A stretch of 64,000 nt of DNA from Bacteroides rodentium JCM 16496. Its GTDB lineage: Bacteria > Bacteroidota > Bacteroidia > Bacteroidales > Bacteroidaceae. Position 1 is the first letter of the stretch, and every line of letters begins with the position of its first letter. This document shows, one piece after another, positions 9,472 through 19,618 of the stretch. Below the pieces are notes generated by a model. The model had not been told where the DNA came from, searched no databases, and worked only from the letters and a program-made list of their open reading frames with translations. A program made the position numbers and the translations under genes. The stretch is taken from positions 1 through 64,000 of the forward strand of contig NZ_BAKJ01000013.1 of NCBI RefSeq assembly GCF_000614125.1. Direction: 5' to 3'.

Positions 9472-10728
9472 ATGGACACCGTTATTTTTTTATTGATAAC
9501 CATGGCTTTCTCCGCTTTCTTTTCGGGGATGGAGATTGCTTTTGTTTCCGTAGATAAACTGCGCTTTGAGATGGAAAGGAAGCCGGGCGTCACTTCCGGT
9601 ATCATTGCTTATTTCCTTCGCAACCCGAATAACTTCATCTCGACCATGCTGGTGGGTAATAACATTGCACTTGTCATTTACGGTATCTTGATGGCGCAGC
9701 TCATAGAGGTGAATCTTCTTGCCGGAATTATTTCCAACCATTTCGTAATGGTGCTGGTGCAGACTGTAATTTCCACTCTTATTATTTTGGTAACCGGTGA
9801 GTTCTTGCCGAAGACTTTGTTTAAAATCAATCCCAATCTGATGCTGAGGGTATGTGCCATTCCTCTATTTATATGTTATGTCATTCTGTTCCCCATCTCA
9901 AAGTTTGCATCGGGATTGTCGTATCTGTTCCTTCGGATATTTGGAATGAAGGTAAACAAGGAAGCTTCAGCCAAGGCTTTTGGCAAAGTGGATTTGGATT
10001 ATTTCATCCAGTCGAGCATAGAGAATGCGGAAAGTGAAGAGGAGCTGGATGCAGAGGTAAAGATATTCCAGAATGCGCTTGATTTTTCGAATATAAAGAT
10101 ACGCGACTGCATTGTACCGCGTACAGAGGTGGTAGCTGTAGACCTGACCACCACATTGGAAGAATTGAAGTGTCTTTTTGTGGAGTCGGGTATTTCCAAA
10201 ATCATAGTATATGACGGGAATATAGATAATGTGGTGGGATATATTCACTCGTCTGAGATGTTCAGGAATCCGGTAGACTGGAAGAACAACGTGAAGGAAG
10301 TTCCCATTGTACCCGAAACGATGTCGGCCCATAAGCTGATGAAACTGTTCATGCAGCAGAAAAAGACGATTGCTGTAGTGGTGGACGAATTCGGTGGTAC
10401 GGCGGGTATCGTCTCTTTGGAGGATTTGGTGGAAGAAATTTTCGGCGATATTGAGGATGAACATGATAATACATCCTATGTATGTAAGCAGCTGGGTGAA
10501 CGTGAATATGTGCTTTCGGCCCGTCTGGAAATAGAAAAGGTAAATGAAACCTTCGGGCTCGACCTGCCCGAATCGGATGATTATCTGACAGTGGGCGGTC
10601 TGATTTTGAACCGTTATCAAAGTTTCCCGAAACTGCATGAAGTGATTGAAGTTGATAACTATCAGTTTAAAATAATCAAGGTGACAGCCACTAAAATTGA
10701 GTTGGTGAGACTGAAAGTCATCGAATAA
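9472..10728 (+). CDS. CNNM/CorC-type transporter with CBS domains (hemolysin family)
   Basis: A 418-residue membrane protein starting one base after the lptC stop. The N-terminal DUF21/CNNM domain has about four transmembrane segments (FFSGMEIAFVSVDKLRFE, then residues up to about 150). Next come two CBS motifs at about 205-330 (VPRTEVVAVDLTT; VVVDEFGGTAGIVSLEDLVEEIFGDI) and a C-terminal CorC/HlyC domain (YVLSARLEIEKVN). Such proteins are linked to Mg2+/Co2+ transport. In Bacteroidota the same architecture is called GldE in gliding species. A transport role is inferred from family. Confidence 0.88.
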   Translation: MDTVIFLLITMAFSAFFSGMEIAFVSVDKLRFEMERKPGVTSGIIAYFLRNPNNFISTMLVGNNIALVIYGILMAQLIEVNLLAGIISNHFVMVLVQTVISTLIILVTGEFLPKTLFKINPNLMLRVCAIPLFICYVILFPISKFASGLSYLFLRIFGMKVNKEASAKAFGKVDLDYFIQSSIENAESEEELDAEVKIFQNALDFSNIKIRDCIVPRTEVVAVDLTTTLEELKCLFVESGISKIIVYDGNIDNVVGYIHSSEMFRNPVDWKNNVKEVPIVPETMSAHKLMKLFMQQKKTIAVVVDEFGGTAGIVSLEDLVEEIFGDIEDEHDNTSYVCKQLGEREYVLSARLEIEKVNETFGLDLPESDDYLTVGGLILNRYQSFPKLHEVIEVDNYQFKIIKVTATKIELVRLKVIE

Positions 10729-10850
10729 TTTCATTTAAGCGTAATTTTTTAAAGAATAAATGGATGCGTATTAGCATTTTTTGTATCTTCGTGCGCTAAA
10801 ATGAACTTGTTAGGAAAATAATAATAAACAAATAAATCATATTAACTAAA

Positions 10851-12988
10851 ATGGCAACATTACAAAACATTCGGTCTAAAGGACCTTTATTGGTGATTGT
10901 TATTGGTTTGGCGCTGTTTGCTTTCATCGCAGGTGACGCGTGGAAAGTGCTTCAGCCACACCAGTCACAAGACGTAGGAGAAGTGAACGGGGAATCAATT
11001 TCCGCTCAAGATTTTCAGGCATTGGTAGAAGAATATACAGAAGTCATCAAGTTCTCCAGTGGCAACAGTGCATTGAGCGATGAACAGACAAACCAAATCA
11101 AAGATGAAGTGTGGAGAACATACGTCAATAATAAGCTGATTGAAAAAGAAGCAAAGAAGCTTGGTCTGGTTGTATCGAAGGCTGAGATTCAGGCTATTAT
11201 TGATGCCGGTGTGCATCCGATGCTGCAACAGACTCCGTTCCGCAACCCTCAGACCGGTGCATTTGATAAGGATATGTTGAAGAAGTTCCTGGTGGACTAT
11301 TCAAAAATGAATAAGGCGCAGATGCCTTCACAATATGCAGAATACTATGAATCCATGTACAAGTTCTGGTCTTTCCTCGAAAAGTCTCTTATCCAGCACG
11401 TCTTCAGGAAAAGTACCAGGCTTTGATTACGAAGTCTCTTTTCTCCAACCCGGTAGAAGCTCAGGACGCTTTTGATGCAAGAGTGGATCAGTCAGACCTG
11501 CTGCTTGCAGCAGTTCCCTATTCTTCTATCGTTGACTCTACCATCGTTATCAAGGATTCCGATTTGAAGGCTGCATACGACAAGAAAAAAGAACAGTTCA
11601 AGCAATATGTGGAAACTCGCAATATCAAGTTCATTGATGTACAAGTTACTGCAAGTGCAGAAGACAAAGCTGCCCTCCAGAAGGAAATGGAAGAATACAC
11701 TGAACAACTTACTGCCAATCCTTCCGACTATACTACCTTCATCCGTTCTACGGGTTCCGATGCTCCTTATACAGACTTGTTCTACACTGCCAAGTCTCTG
11801 CCTGCTGATGTGACAGCCCGTTTGGATTCTGTTGCGGTGGGTGGTGTATTCGGACCTTATTATAACGTATCGGACAATACCCTCAACTCTTTCAAGAAAT
11901 TGGCTGTTGCTGCCATGCCGGACTCTATCGAGTTCCGTCAGATTCAGGTGGTTGCCGAAGATGCTGAAAAGACGAAGACTTTGGCCGACAGCATCTACAA
12001 TGCTATTAAGGGTGGTGCCAGCTTTGCTGAAGTTGCGAAGAAGTACGGTCAGACCGGTGAGCCTACCTGGATCTCTTCTGCTAACTACGAAGGCGCACAG
12101 ATTGACGGTGACAACTTGAAATATATTACTGCTGTCACTACTTTGGGGCAGAACGAACTGACCAATCTGGCGTTGGGACAAGCAAATGTCATTTTGCAGG
12201 TAACCAACAAAAAGGCTGTCAAGGATAAATATAAGGTAGCCGTTATCAAGCGTCCGGTAGAATTCAGTAAGGAAACTTACAGCAAGGCATACAATGAGTT
12301 CAGCCAGTTTATCGCTGCAAACAATACTTTAGAGAAAATGATTGCCAATGCGGAAGATGCCGGTTATAAGTTGCTGGATAGAGCCGATTTGTACAGCTCT
12401 GAACATGGTATCGGTGGTATCAGAGGTACCAAAGATGCTTTGAAATGGGCGTTTGAGGCAAAAGCCGGTGAAGTTTCCGGTTTGTACGAATGTGGCGAGA
12501 GCGACCGTATGCTGGTAGTAGGTGTGGCAAGTATTGTTCCTGAAGGCTATCGCCCACTGGCTTTGGTAAAGGACCAGTTGAGAGCTGAAATTCTCCGTGA
12601 CAAGAAAGCTGAGAAGATTATGGCTGATATGAAGGCTGCCAATGCAACTTCGTTCGAGCAGTACAAGAATATGGCAAATGCTGTCAGTGATTCTGTAAAG
12701 CACGTTACTTTCTCTGCTCCTGCCTATATCCCGGCATTGCGTAGCAGCGAACCTCTGGTAGGCGCGTACGCTTCTATTGCCGAAGTGAACAAGCTGAGTG
12801 CTCCTATCAAGGGTAACGGTGGTGTATTCGTTCTGCAACCTTATGCAAAAGAGAAACTGAACGAAACATTCAACAAGGAAACTGAAGAGGCTAACTTGGC
12901 CAACATGCACGCACGCATGGCAAGCCAGTTCATCAGTGACTTGTATCTGAAAGCCAACGTAAAAGACCAACGTTATTTATTCTTCTAA
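10851..12988 (+). CDS. ppiD: Periplasmic peptidylprolyl isomerase, PpiD/SurA type (frame broken)
   Basis: One membrane-anchored folding factor split in two frames. Residues 1-180 hold an N-terminal anchor (GPLLVIVIGLALFAFIAGDAW) and a SurA_N-like domain. The second frame (to 12988) holds a parvulin domain (FRQIQVVAEDAEKTKTLADSI, WISSANYEG) and a PpiD-like tail. At about 11392, cagcacgtcttcag would read on correctly as QARLQEKYQ if one G were added (cag gca cgt). The restored length is 712 residues, as usual for the Bacteroides protein. It probably helps fold outer-membrane proteins. The symbol is by similarity of architecture. Confidence 0.85.
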
Positions 12989-13047
12989 GAACGGAGAACC
13001 CCCATAGTGAAAGAGGGTGTGCAAAACTCCCCTTTACACTTCCTTTT

Positions 13048-13116
13048 AGGCGCGGATTACGCGGAATTCACGGATTTATTTTACTGAATCCGTGTCATTC
13101 CGCGTAATCCGCGCCT
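13048..13116. repeat. Large imperfect inverted repeat with internal CGGATT repeats
   Basis: Arms of about 29 bases (AGGCGCGGATTACGCGGAAT... and its complement) around a short AT-rich loop. Each arm contains the hexamer CGGATT or CGGAAT three times at 8-9 base spacing. No T tract follows, so it is not a classic terminator, though it could stop or stabilise transcripts after ppiD. It looks like a dispersed extragenic palindrome (REP-like). The rest of 12989-13256 holds only the rlmN promoter. Confidence 0.7.
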
Positions 13117-13224
13117 GATATTATAACCTTATAAAAGTACTCATGTACTTGGGATACATCGTCTTTTCATTGTCTGTACATTTCATTTTCTATACTCTCC
13201 GTTGTCTTTGTGCAACTTTATTCC

Positions 13225-13232
13225 TACCTTTG
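13225..13232 (+). promoter_or_regulatory. Bacteroides -7 element TACCTTTG upstream of rlmN
   Basis: Matches TAnnTTTG 24 bases before the rlmN ATG. A TTG in CGTTG at 13201-13204, about 20 bases upstream, could be the -33 box. Confidence 0.65.
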
Positions 13233-13256
13233 CATTCTTGAAAGAGTTTTGTTTTA

Positions 13257-14309
13257 ATGAAAAACGATATGCAGAAACGACCTCTATTGGGCTTGACGCT
13301 CTCTGAATTGCAGAATGTGGTGAAGAATCTGGGAATGCCCGGTTTCTCTGCCAAGCAGATAGCTTCCTGGCTGTATGACAAGAAGGTGACTTCTATAGAC
13401 GAAATGAGCAATCTTTCGTTGAAGCATCGGGAATTGCTGAAAGAAATCTATGAGGTAGGTGCCGAAGCGCCGGTAGATGCCATGCGCTCTGTAGACGGCA
13501 CGGTGAAATACTTGTACCGGGCAGGCGAGGGACATTTCGTGGAAGCTGTCTATATACCCGACGAAGACCGGGCTACGCTTTGTGTCTCCTCCCAGGTGGG
13601 CTGTAAGATGAATTGCAAGTTCTGTATGACCGGCAAGCAAGGTTTCACTGCCAATCTGACATCCCACCAGATTATTAATCAAATCAATTCGTTGCCCGAA
13701 AGGGACAAGCTTACCAATGTGGTAATGATGGGCATGGGTGAACCACTTGATAATCTGGACGAGGTATTGAAAGCGCTGGAAATAATGACCGCCTCGTATG
13801 GGTATGCGTGGAGTCCCAAGCGTGTTACACTTTCTTCTGTGGGATTGAAGAAGGGTTTGCAGCGTTTTATTGAGGAATCGGACTGCCATCTGGCTATCAG
13901 CCTTCATTCGCCGATACCTTTGCAACGCCGCGAGCTGATGCCGGCAGAGAAGGCGTTCTCCATCACGGAGATTGTAGAATTGTTAAGAAACTATGATTTT
14001 AGCAAACAGCGCAGACTATCTTTTGAATATATTGTTTTCAAAGGAGTGAATGACTCGTTACCGTATGCAAAGGAACTTCTGAAGCTGCTACGCGGGCTGG
14101 ACTGCCGGATTAACTTGATTCGTTTTCATGCCATACCTGGAGTGAATCTTGAAGGGGCTGATATGGAAACCATGACTGCGTTCCGTGATTATCTGACTTC
14201 GCATGGCCTGTTTACCACCATACGGTCATCGCGTGGAGAGGATATATTTGCCGCTTGCGGCATGTTGTCCACTGCCAAGCAAGAGGAGAATAAAGAAGAA
14301 TTAATATAA
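13257..14309 (+). CDS. rlmN: 23S rRNA (adenine2503-C2)/tRNA methyltransferase RlmN
   Basis: A radical-SAM enzyme that methylates C2 of A2503 in 23S rRNA, and A37 in some tRNAs. It has 350 residues. The [4Fe-4S]-binding CxxxCxxC is CKMNCKFC near residues 117-124, followed by MTGKQGFTANLT. SAM-binding and active-site segments VMMGMGEPLDN, SSVGLKKGL and AISLHSP are present, and the C-terminal catalytic Cys lies in DIFAACGML. An N-terminal helical domain (residues 1-85) binds RNA. It has its own promoter at 13225 and is followed after 70 bases by the DUF4837 gene. Confidence 0.95.
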   Translation: MKNDMQKRPLLGLTLSELQNVVKNLGMPGFSAKQIASWLYDKKVTSIDEMSNLSLKHRELLKEIYEVGAEAPVDAMRSVDGTVKYLYRAGEGHFVEAVYIPDEDRATLCVSSQVGCKMNCKFCMTGKQGFTANLTSHQIINQINSLPERDKLTNVVMMGMGEPLDNLDEVLKALEIMTASYGYAWSPKRVTLSSVGLKKGLQRFIEESDCHLAISLHSPIPLQRRELMPAEKAFSITEIVELLRNYDFSKQRRLSFEYIVFKGVNDSLPYAKELLKLLRGLDCRINLIRFHAIPGVNLEGADMETMTAFRDYLTSHGLFTTIRSSRGEDIFAACGMLSTAKQEENKEELI

Positions 14310-14379
14310 ATTATTAACTTAGGTAGGGAGGATATTACGCATTCTTCGTAGCTTTGTGAAAAACTAAAATGATAGAGAT

Positions 14380-15434
14380 ATGAGAAAGCACTTGTTTTAT
14401 TTAAGTATGGTTCTCGTACTGACGCTTTTTTCCGCTTGTGGTGGTGGCAAAAAGAGTGTGTTTACTCCGACCTCCAGTGGTCGTGCGTATGAAGTTCTGG
14501 TAGTGGTGGAGCCCGGCTTGTGGGAACGTCCCGCCGGTAGGGCGCTTTTCGATGTGCTTGATTCTGATGTTCCGGGACTTCCCCAGTCAGAACGTTCATT
14601 CCGAATCATGTATACCGCCCCTTCCAATTATGATGCCACTTTAAAACTGATTCGCAATATCATTATTGTCGATGTGAACAAGGACCTCTATACCCAGCCT
14701 AAATTCAAGTATGCAAGGAATGTATATGCTGCTCCTCAGTCTATTCTCACTATTCAGGCGCCGGACGAGGCTTCGTTCGAGAAATTTGTGGAGGAGAACA
14801 GGCAGGTAATCATCGATTTCTTTACCCATGCGGAAATGAATCGTCAGATTTCAGTATTGAAGGACAAGCATAGCGACTATATAGCAACGAAGGTGAAAAG
14901 CCAGTTCGATTGCGATGTATGGGTGCCGGGCGAACTGACATCTACCAAGGAGGGTGAGAACTTCTTCTGGCAGGTACGAATGCAGCTACCGGCGACCAGA
15001 ACTTTGTAATCTACTCTTATCCTTATACGGATAAGGATACGTTTACTAAAGAATATTTTGTCCATAAACGCGATTCCGTGATGAAGGCTAACATCCCTGG
15101 TGCCCGTGAAGGCATGTATATGTCGACGGATTCTCTGATGACCGATGTCCGCCCCATCAGTGTGCAGGGAGACTATGCACTGGAGGCCCGCGGCTTGTGG
15201 CGCATAAAGGGTGACTTCATGGGCGGTCCGTTCGTATCGCATGTACGTTTGGACAAAGCCAATCAGCGTATTATCGTATCTGAAATATTTATTTATTCAC
15301 CTGATAAAATGAAACGTAATCTGGTACGTCAGATGGAGGCTTCGCTCTATACCTTGAAACTGCCTGGCAGCAAGCAGGAAGGTGCGGAAATTCCGGTAGG
15401 CGTAACCGCAAAAGATACTACTAATAATAAGTAA
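14380..15434 (+). CDS. DUF4837 family lipoprotein (frame broken)
   Basis: The N-terminal signal ends in the lipobox FSACGGG (Cys at about residue 20), so it is a predicted lipoprotein. The frame breaks at about 14980, where caggtacgaat should read caggtaacgaat (one A missing). The restored protein is 351 residues and continues as WQVTNAATGDQNFVIYSYPY and MKANIPGAREGMYM, typical of this Bacteroidota family of unknown function. It lies between rlmN and pdxA with short gaps, probably co-transcribed. Confidence 0.85.
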
Positions 15435-15440
15435 CGAAAA

Positions 15441-16537
15441 ATGGAAGACAATAAAATAAGAGTCGGCATTACACAAGGCGACATTAATGGTGTAGGGTAT
15501 GAAGTGATTTTAAAGACGTTTGCAGACCCGGTGATGCTGGAATTGTGCACGCCGATTATCTACGGTTCGCCTAAAGTGGCAGCTTATCATCGTAAATCAT
15601 TGGACTTGCCTACCAATTTCAGTATCGTCAACTCCGCCTCCGAAGCGGCTCCCAATCGCTTGAGTGTAGTGAATTGCACGGATGATGAAGTAAAGGTTGA
15701 GTTCTCTAAACCTGACGTTGAAGCTGGTAAAGCTGCACTTGGTGCACTGGAAAAAGCCATTGAGGAATATAAGGAGGGAATGATAGACGTGATTGTCACA
15801 GCTCCCATCAACAAGCATACCATCCAGTCGGAGGAGTTCGCCTTCCCCGGACATACGGAGTATATAGAGCAGAAACTGGGAGATGGCGGGAAGGCCCTTA
15901 TGATTCTGATGAAAGATGACTTCCGGGTAGCATTGGTGACCGGACATATTCCCGTTAAAGAGATAGCCGGAAGCATCACCAAAGAACTGATACAGGAAAA
16001 ACTGAAGATATTCAACCGCTCCTTGAAGCAGGATTTTGCTATCGGCGCACCGCGTATTGCAGTGCTTTCGCTGAATCCGCATGCAGGAGACGGTGGATTG
16101 CTGGGAACTGAAGAGCAGGAAATTATCATTCCGGCCATCAACGAAATGGCTGCTAAGGGTATGCTTTGCTATGGTCCTTATCCGGCAGACGGGTTTATGG
16201 GCTCAGATAACTTTACCCATTTTGATGGTATCCTGGCCATGTATCACGACCAGGGCTGGCACCGTTCAAGGCATTGGCTATGGACGAGGGCGTGAACTAT
16301 ACTGCCGGCTTGCCGGTGATACGCACTTCGCCTGCTCATGGCACGGCCTACGATATTGCCGGGAAAGGAATTGCCTCTGAAGATTCGTTCCGGCAGGCTA
16401 TCTATGTGGCTATAGATGTGTTCCGTAACCGCCAGCGTGAGAAAGAAGCACATGCAAATCCGCTGCGCAAGCAATATTACGAGAAACGTGACGATAGCGA
16501 CAAACTGAAACTCGATAGTGTAGAAGAAGATTTGTAG
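15441..16537 (+). CDS. pdxA: 4-hydroxythreonine-4-phosphate dehydrogenase PdxA (frame broken)
   Basis: Oxidises 4-phosphohydroxy-L-threonine in the DXP-dependent pyridoxal 5'-phosphate pathway. Motifs: [13 protein letters not shown] near the start, the substrate/metal region [11 protein letters not shown] with [22 protein letters not shown], and MYHDQG. At about 16256, cagggctggcaccg lacks a T. With it the frame reads [20 protein letters not shown] through [15 protein letters not shown] to 16537, giving 365 residues, the normal length. It is immediately followed by the sigma-54 activator. Confidence 0.93.
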
Positions 16538-16538
16538 A

Positions 16539-17789
16539 ATGACAAAAGCGGAAATACAACAAGTAAAATTACGTTTCGGCATCATCGGAAACAACGAAGC
16601 GCTGATGCGTGCCATTGATATCGCTATCCAGGTAGCGCCTACCGACTTGTCTGTACTGATTACCGGAGAGAGTGGTGTGGGGAAGGAGAGCTTTCCGCAG
16701 ATAATACACCAGTACAGCCGGCGCAAGCATGGACAGTACATTGCCGTGAACTGTGGAGCCATTCCCGAAGGGACGATTGACTCGGAACTGTTCGGTCATG
16801 AGAAGGGCGCGTTTACCGGGGCTATCGGCGAACGGAAGGGGTATTTCGGTGAAGCCAATGGCGGAACAATCTTCCTTGATGAAGTCGGCGAATTGCCTTT
16901 GCCTACCCAGGCACGCTTGTTGCGTGTGCTCGAGAGCGGTGAATTCATCAAAGTAGGTTCTTCTAAGGTGGAAAAGACCGATGTGCGTATTGTTGCCGCT
17001 ACCAATGTAAACTTGACACAAGCCATCGCCGACGGACGTTTTCGTGAAGACTTGTATTATCGTTTGAACACAGTACCTATTCAGGTCCCTCCATTGCGCG
17101 AACGCGGTGAAGACGTGGTGTTGCTGTTCCGCAAGTTTGCTTCAGACTTTGCGGAGAAGTACCGTATGCCTGCCATTCAGCTGACGGAAGACGGCAAGCA
17201 AGTGTTGCTGGGCTACTCATGGCCGGGTAATGTGCGCCAGTTGAAGAATATCACCGAGCAGATATCCATCATTGAGACCAATCGTGAAATCAATGCATCC
17301 ATCTTAAAGGGCTATCTGCCTGAGCAGAACAACATGCAGCGCCTGCCTGCCTTGTTTGGAGTGAGGGAGGACAAGAGCTTCGGGAGTGAACGGGAAATTC
17401 TCTACCAGGTTCTGTTTGATATGCGCCAGGATGTAACGGACTTGAAAAAGCTGGTGCATGAGATTATGGCTGAAAGGGGAACGGTAGCCAATCCGGCGGT
17501 TGCCACATCGGCCTACTATACGCCGGCTACTCCGGCGGTGGTACCTCCGGTAACATCCAGTGTCCCCACTATTATACATCCTTCGGTGAAGCCGGTTACT
17601 CCGGTGGACGATGACTTCCAGGATACGGAAGAATATGTGGAGGAGTCACTCTCCCTGGATGAAGTGGAGAAAGAAATGATACGTAAGGCGCTTGAAAAAC
17701 ATCACGGCAAGCGTAAGAGTGCGGCTCAGGACTTGAATATCTCTGAGCGTACGTTATACAGAAAGATAAAAGAATATGGATTGGATTAA
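16539..17789 (+). CDS. Sigma-54-dependent transcriptional activator without receiver domain
   Basis: A 416-residue AAA+ enhancer-binding protein. Walker A is GESGVGKE (43-50), the sigma-54-contact loop GAFTGA is intact (90-95), Walker B is GGTIFLDE (108-115) and the arginine-finger region lies near FREDLYYRLN. The C-terminus (about 370-416) is a Fis-type helix-turn-helix (AAQDLNISERTLYRKIKEYG). There is no N-terminal receiver or sensory domain, so control must be by abundance, a partner protein or the linker (about 290-365, Pro/Val-rich). It starts one base after pdxA and overlaps lptE by 14 bases. Confidence 0.92.
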   Translation: MTKAEIQQVKLRFGIIGNNEALMRAIDIAIQVAPTDLSVLITGESGVGKESFPQIIHQYSRRKHGQYIAVNCGAIPEGTIDSELFGHEKGAFTGAIGERKGYFGEANGGTIFLDEVGELPLPTQARLLRVLESGEFIKVGSSKVEKTDVRIVAATNVNLTQAIADGRFREDLYYRLNTVPIQVPPLRERGEDVVLLFRKFASDFAEKYRMPAIQLTEDGKQVLLGYSWPGNVRQLKNITEQISIIETNREINASILKGYLPEQNNMQRLPALFGVREDKSFGSEREILYQVLFDMRQDVTDLKKLVHEIMAERGTVANPAVATSAYYTPATPAVVPPVTSSVPTIIHPSVKPVTPVDDDFQDTEEYVEESLSLDEVEKEMIRKALEKHHGKRKSAAQDLNISERTLYRKIKEYGLD

Positions 17790-18300
17790 AAAAGCGGCAT
17801 TTGCTTCCTTGTTGGTAAGCTTGTTATTTCTGGTGAATTCATGTAGTATGAAGTTGGGACTTGCTCCGATAAGTTCTATTGACTATACAAAGGTAAAAAC
17901 GATTTCCATTGCCGATTTCCAGAACCGGGCAGAGTATGTATATGCACCGCTGGCAACAGAGTTTAACCAGAAAATGAAGGATATGTTCATTCAGCAGACT
18001 CGCCTGCAACTGGTGAACTCCGGAGGAGACCTGGACATCGACGGAGAAATAACCGGTTACAACCAATATAATGAATCGGTGGATGCCAGCGGTTACTCTT
18101 CGAAGGTGAAGGTGACGCTGACTGTCAACGTGCGCTACACCAACAACACGAACCATGAGGAGGACTTTGAACAGCAGTTCTCGGCTTTCCAGACCTATGA
18201 TTCCTCAAAATTGCTGACCGAAGTGCAGGACCAGCTGATAACCTTGATGGTGAAGGACATTGCCGAACAGATTTTCAATGCAACTGTAGCTAACTGGTAA
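17776..18300 (+). CDS. lptE: LPS-assembly lipoprotein LptE family
   Basis: A 174-residue lipoprotein: the signal ends in LVNSCSMKLG, with the acylated Cys near residue 23. The LptE-like fold shows KTISIADFQNRAEYVYAPLAT, an ITGYNQYNESVDA strand region and VKDIAEQIFNATVANW at the end. LptE plugs the LptD barrel that inserts LPS in the outer membrane. Translation is coupled to the upstream activator gene by a 14-base overlap. The next gene starts 4 bases later. Confidence 0.88.
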   Translation: MDWIKKAAFASLLVSLLFLVNSCSMKLGLAPISSIDYTKVKTISIADFQNRAEYVYAPLATEFNQKMKDMFIQQTRLQLVNSGGDLDIDGEITGYNQYNESVDASGYSSKVKVTLTVNVRYTNNTNHEEDFEQQFSAFQTYDSSKLLTEVQDQLITLMVKDIAEQIFNATVANW

Positions 18301-18304
18301 ACTC

Positions 18305-19078
18305 ATGACGCCTGCCCATTTGCAACAATGGATTCAGCATCCCGAGACGCTGAATAGGGATACTTTGTACGAGCTTCGCACATTGGTGGCACGCTATCCT
18401 TATTTCCAGTCGCTCCGTTTGCTCTATCTGAAAAACCTCTATCTGCTGCACGACATCAACTTTGGCGCGGAGTTGCGCAAGGCTGTGTTGTATGTGGCAG
18501 ATCGTCGTGTGCTGTTTTACTTTATAGAGGGTGACCGCTATGCCTTGAAATCCCGGAAGGCTTCGTCGCTTTTTTCCGGCGATTTGGAGAAAGAGCCGAG
18601 TGTGGACCGTACCCTTTCCTTGATTGACGCATTTCTGGCTACTGTTCCCGAAGAGCATTCACAACATACGGAGCTGGATTATGCGGTGGATTATACGGCC
18701 TATTTAATGCAGGAAGAACCCGGTGTGGATGCAATAGACGAGCCGGAAGTGCCTAAACTGCGCGGGCATGAATTGATAGATGACTTTATTCAAAAGAGTG
18801 AGTCTCCGGATGCCCCGGATACGAGAAGGGAGTTTCTTGTAGAGAAGGAGGAAGAGACTGAAGAAGAGGAAGAGCCCTCCGTATCGCCGGTAACGGAAGA
18901 GTTGGACGATAGCTGTTTTACGGAAACTTTAGCCAAAATCTATATAAAACAGCACCGATATGACAAGGCACTTGAAATTATTAAAAAATTAAGTTTGAAT
19001 TATCCAAAAAAAAATGCTTACTTTGCAGACCAAATCAGATTTTTGGAGAAATTGATTATTAACGCTAAATCAAAATAA
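18305..19078 (+). CDS. Conserved Bacteroidota protein with C-terminal TPR-like helices
   Basis: A 257-residue cytoplasmic protein with no signal. The N-terminal part ([36 protein letters not shown]) is helical. The middle (about 175-205) is a Glu-rich linker. The C-terminus ([20 protein letters not shown]) is a single TPR-like unit. It is conserved between lptE and secG in Bacteroides; the function is unknown to me. It ends 4 bases before secG. Confidence 0.75.
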   Translation: MTPAHLQQWIQHPETLNRDTLYELRTLVARYPYFQSLRLLYLKNLYLLHDINFGAELRKAVLYVADRRVLFYFIEGDRYALKSRKASSLFSGDLEKEPSVDRTLSLIDAFLATVPEEHSQHTELDYAVDYTAYLMQEEPGVDAIDEPEVPKLRGHELIDDFIQKSESPDAPDTRREFLVEKEEETEEEEEPSVSPVTEELDDSCFTETLAKIYIKQHRYDKALEIIKKLSLNYPKKNAYFADQIRFLEKLIINAKSK

Positions 19079-19082
19079 CAAA

Positions 19083-19465
19083 ATGTATTTATTATTAGTT
19101 ATCTTAATGCTGATTGCATCTGTGCTGATGTGCTTCATTGTATTGATTCAAAATTCTAAAGGAGGCGGTCTGGCATCAGGCTTTTCATCATCCAACCAAA
19201 TTATGGGTGTGCGCAAGACTACGGATTTTCTGGAAAAAGCAACCTGGACTCTGGCAGCTGTATGGTAGTCTTCAGTATTGTTTCTGCTTACACTATTCCT
19301 TCTTCTTCAAGTAAGGGCGGTGATGTGATTCTGGAACAGGCGCAACAAGAAGAAAAAACTAATCCTTATAACATGCCCGTAGGTACAGAAGCTCCGCAAT
19401 CGGAAGCCCCTGCGGAAGTTCCGGCTGAAGCTGCTCCGGCTGCTCAGGAAACTCCGGCAAATTAA
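19083..19465 (+). CDS. secG: Preprotein translocase subunit SecG (frame broken)
   Basis: The small inner-membrane subunit of the SecYEG channel. First transmembrane helix: [21 protein letters not shown]. Then the hallmark [20 protein letters not shown] and a second helix. At 19261, gtatggta should read gtaatggta: one A is missing, causing a stop. The restored sequence runs [14 protein letters not shown] and a Pro/Ala/Glu-rich tail, 127 residues in all. Loss of half of SecG in an otherwise intact genome is unlikely, so this break is strong evidence of sequence error. Confidence 0.9.
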
Positions 19466-19492
19466 TGTTAGGGAAGATTTATATTCCGTGAT

Positions 19493-19553
19493 AAGCGGGA
19501 TTGTATACTGAAATAGTATACAGTCCCGCTTGTTTTTTCTTGAAACAAGCGGG
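19493..19553 (+). terminator. Terminator after secG with two overlapping hairpins
   Basis: The first hairpin is AAGCGGGATTGTATACT and its near complement (19493-19531), followed by TGTTTTTT. A second hairpin, CCCGCTTG...CAAGCGGG (19525-19553), reuses the descending arm. The two cannot form together. The T run inside the second loop makes the first a normal forward terminator. Confidence 0.75.
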
Positions 19554-19571
19554 ATTAAATGATTAATTGTC

Positions 19572-19579
19572 TATTTTTG
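19572..19579 (+). promoter_or_regulatory. Bacteroides -7 element TATTTTTG upstream of MFS gene
   Basis: TAnnTTTG match just after the secG terminator and about 40 bases before the transporter start. Confidence 0.5.
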
Positions 19580-19618
19580 TAAGCTGTACAGACGAAATGT
19601 TTAATTCTTAATATAATA

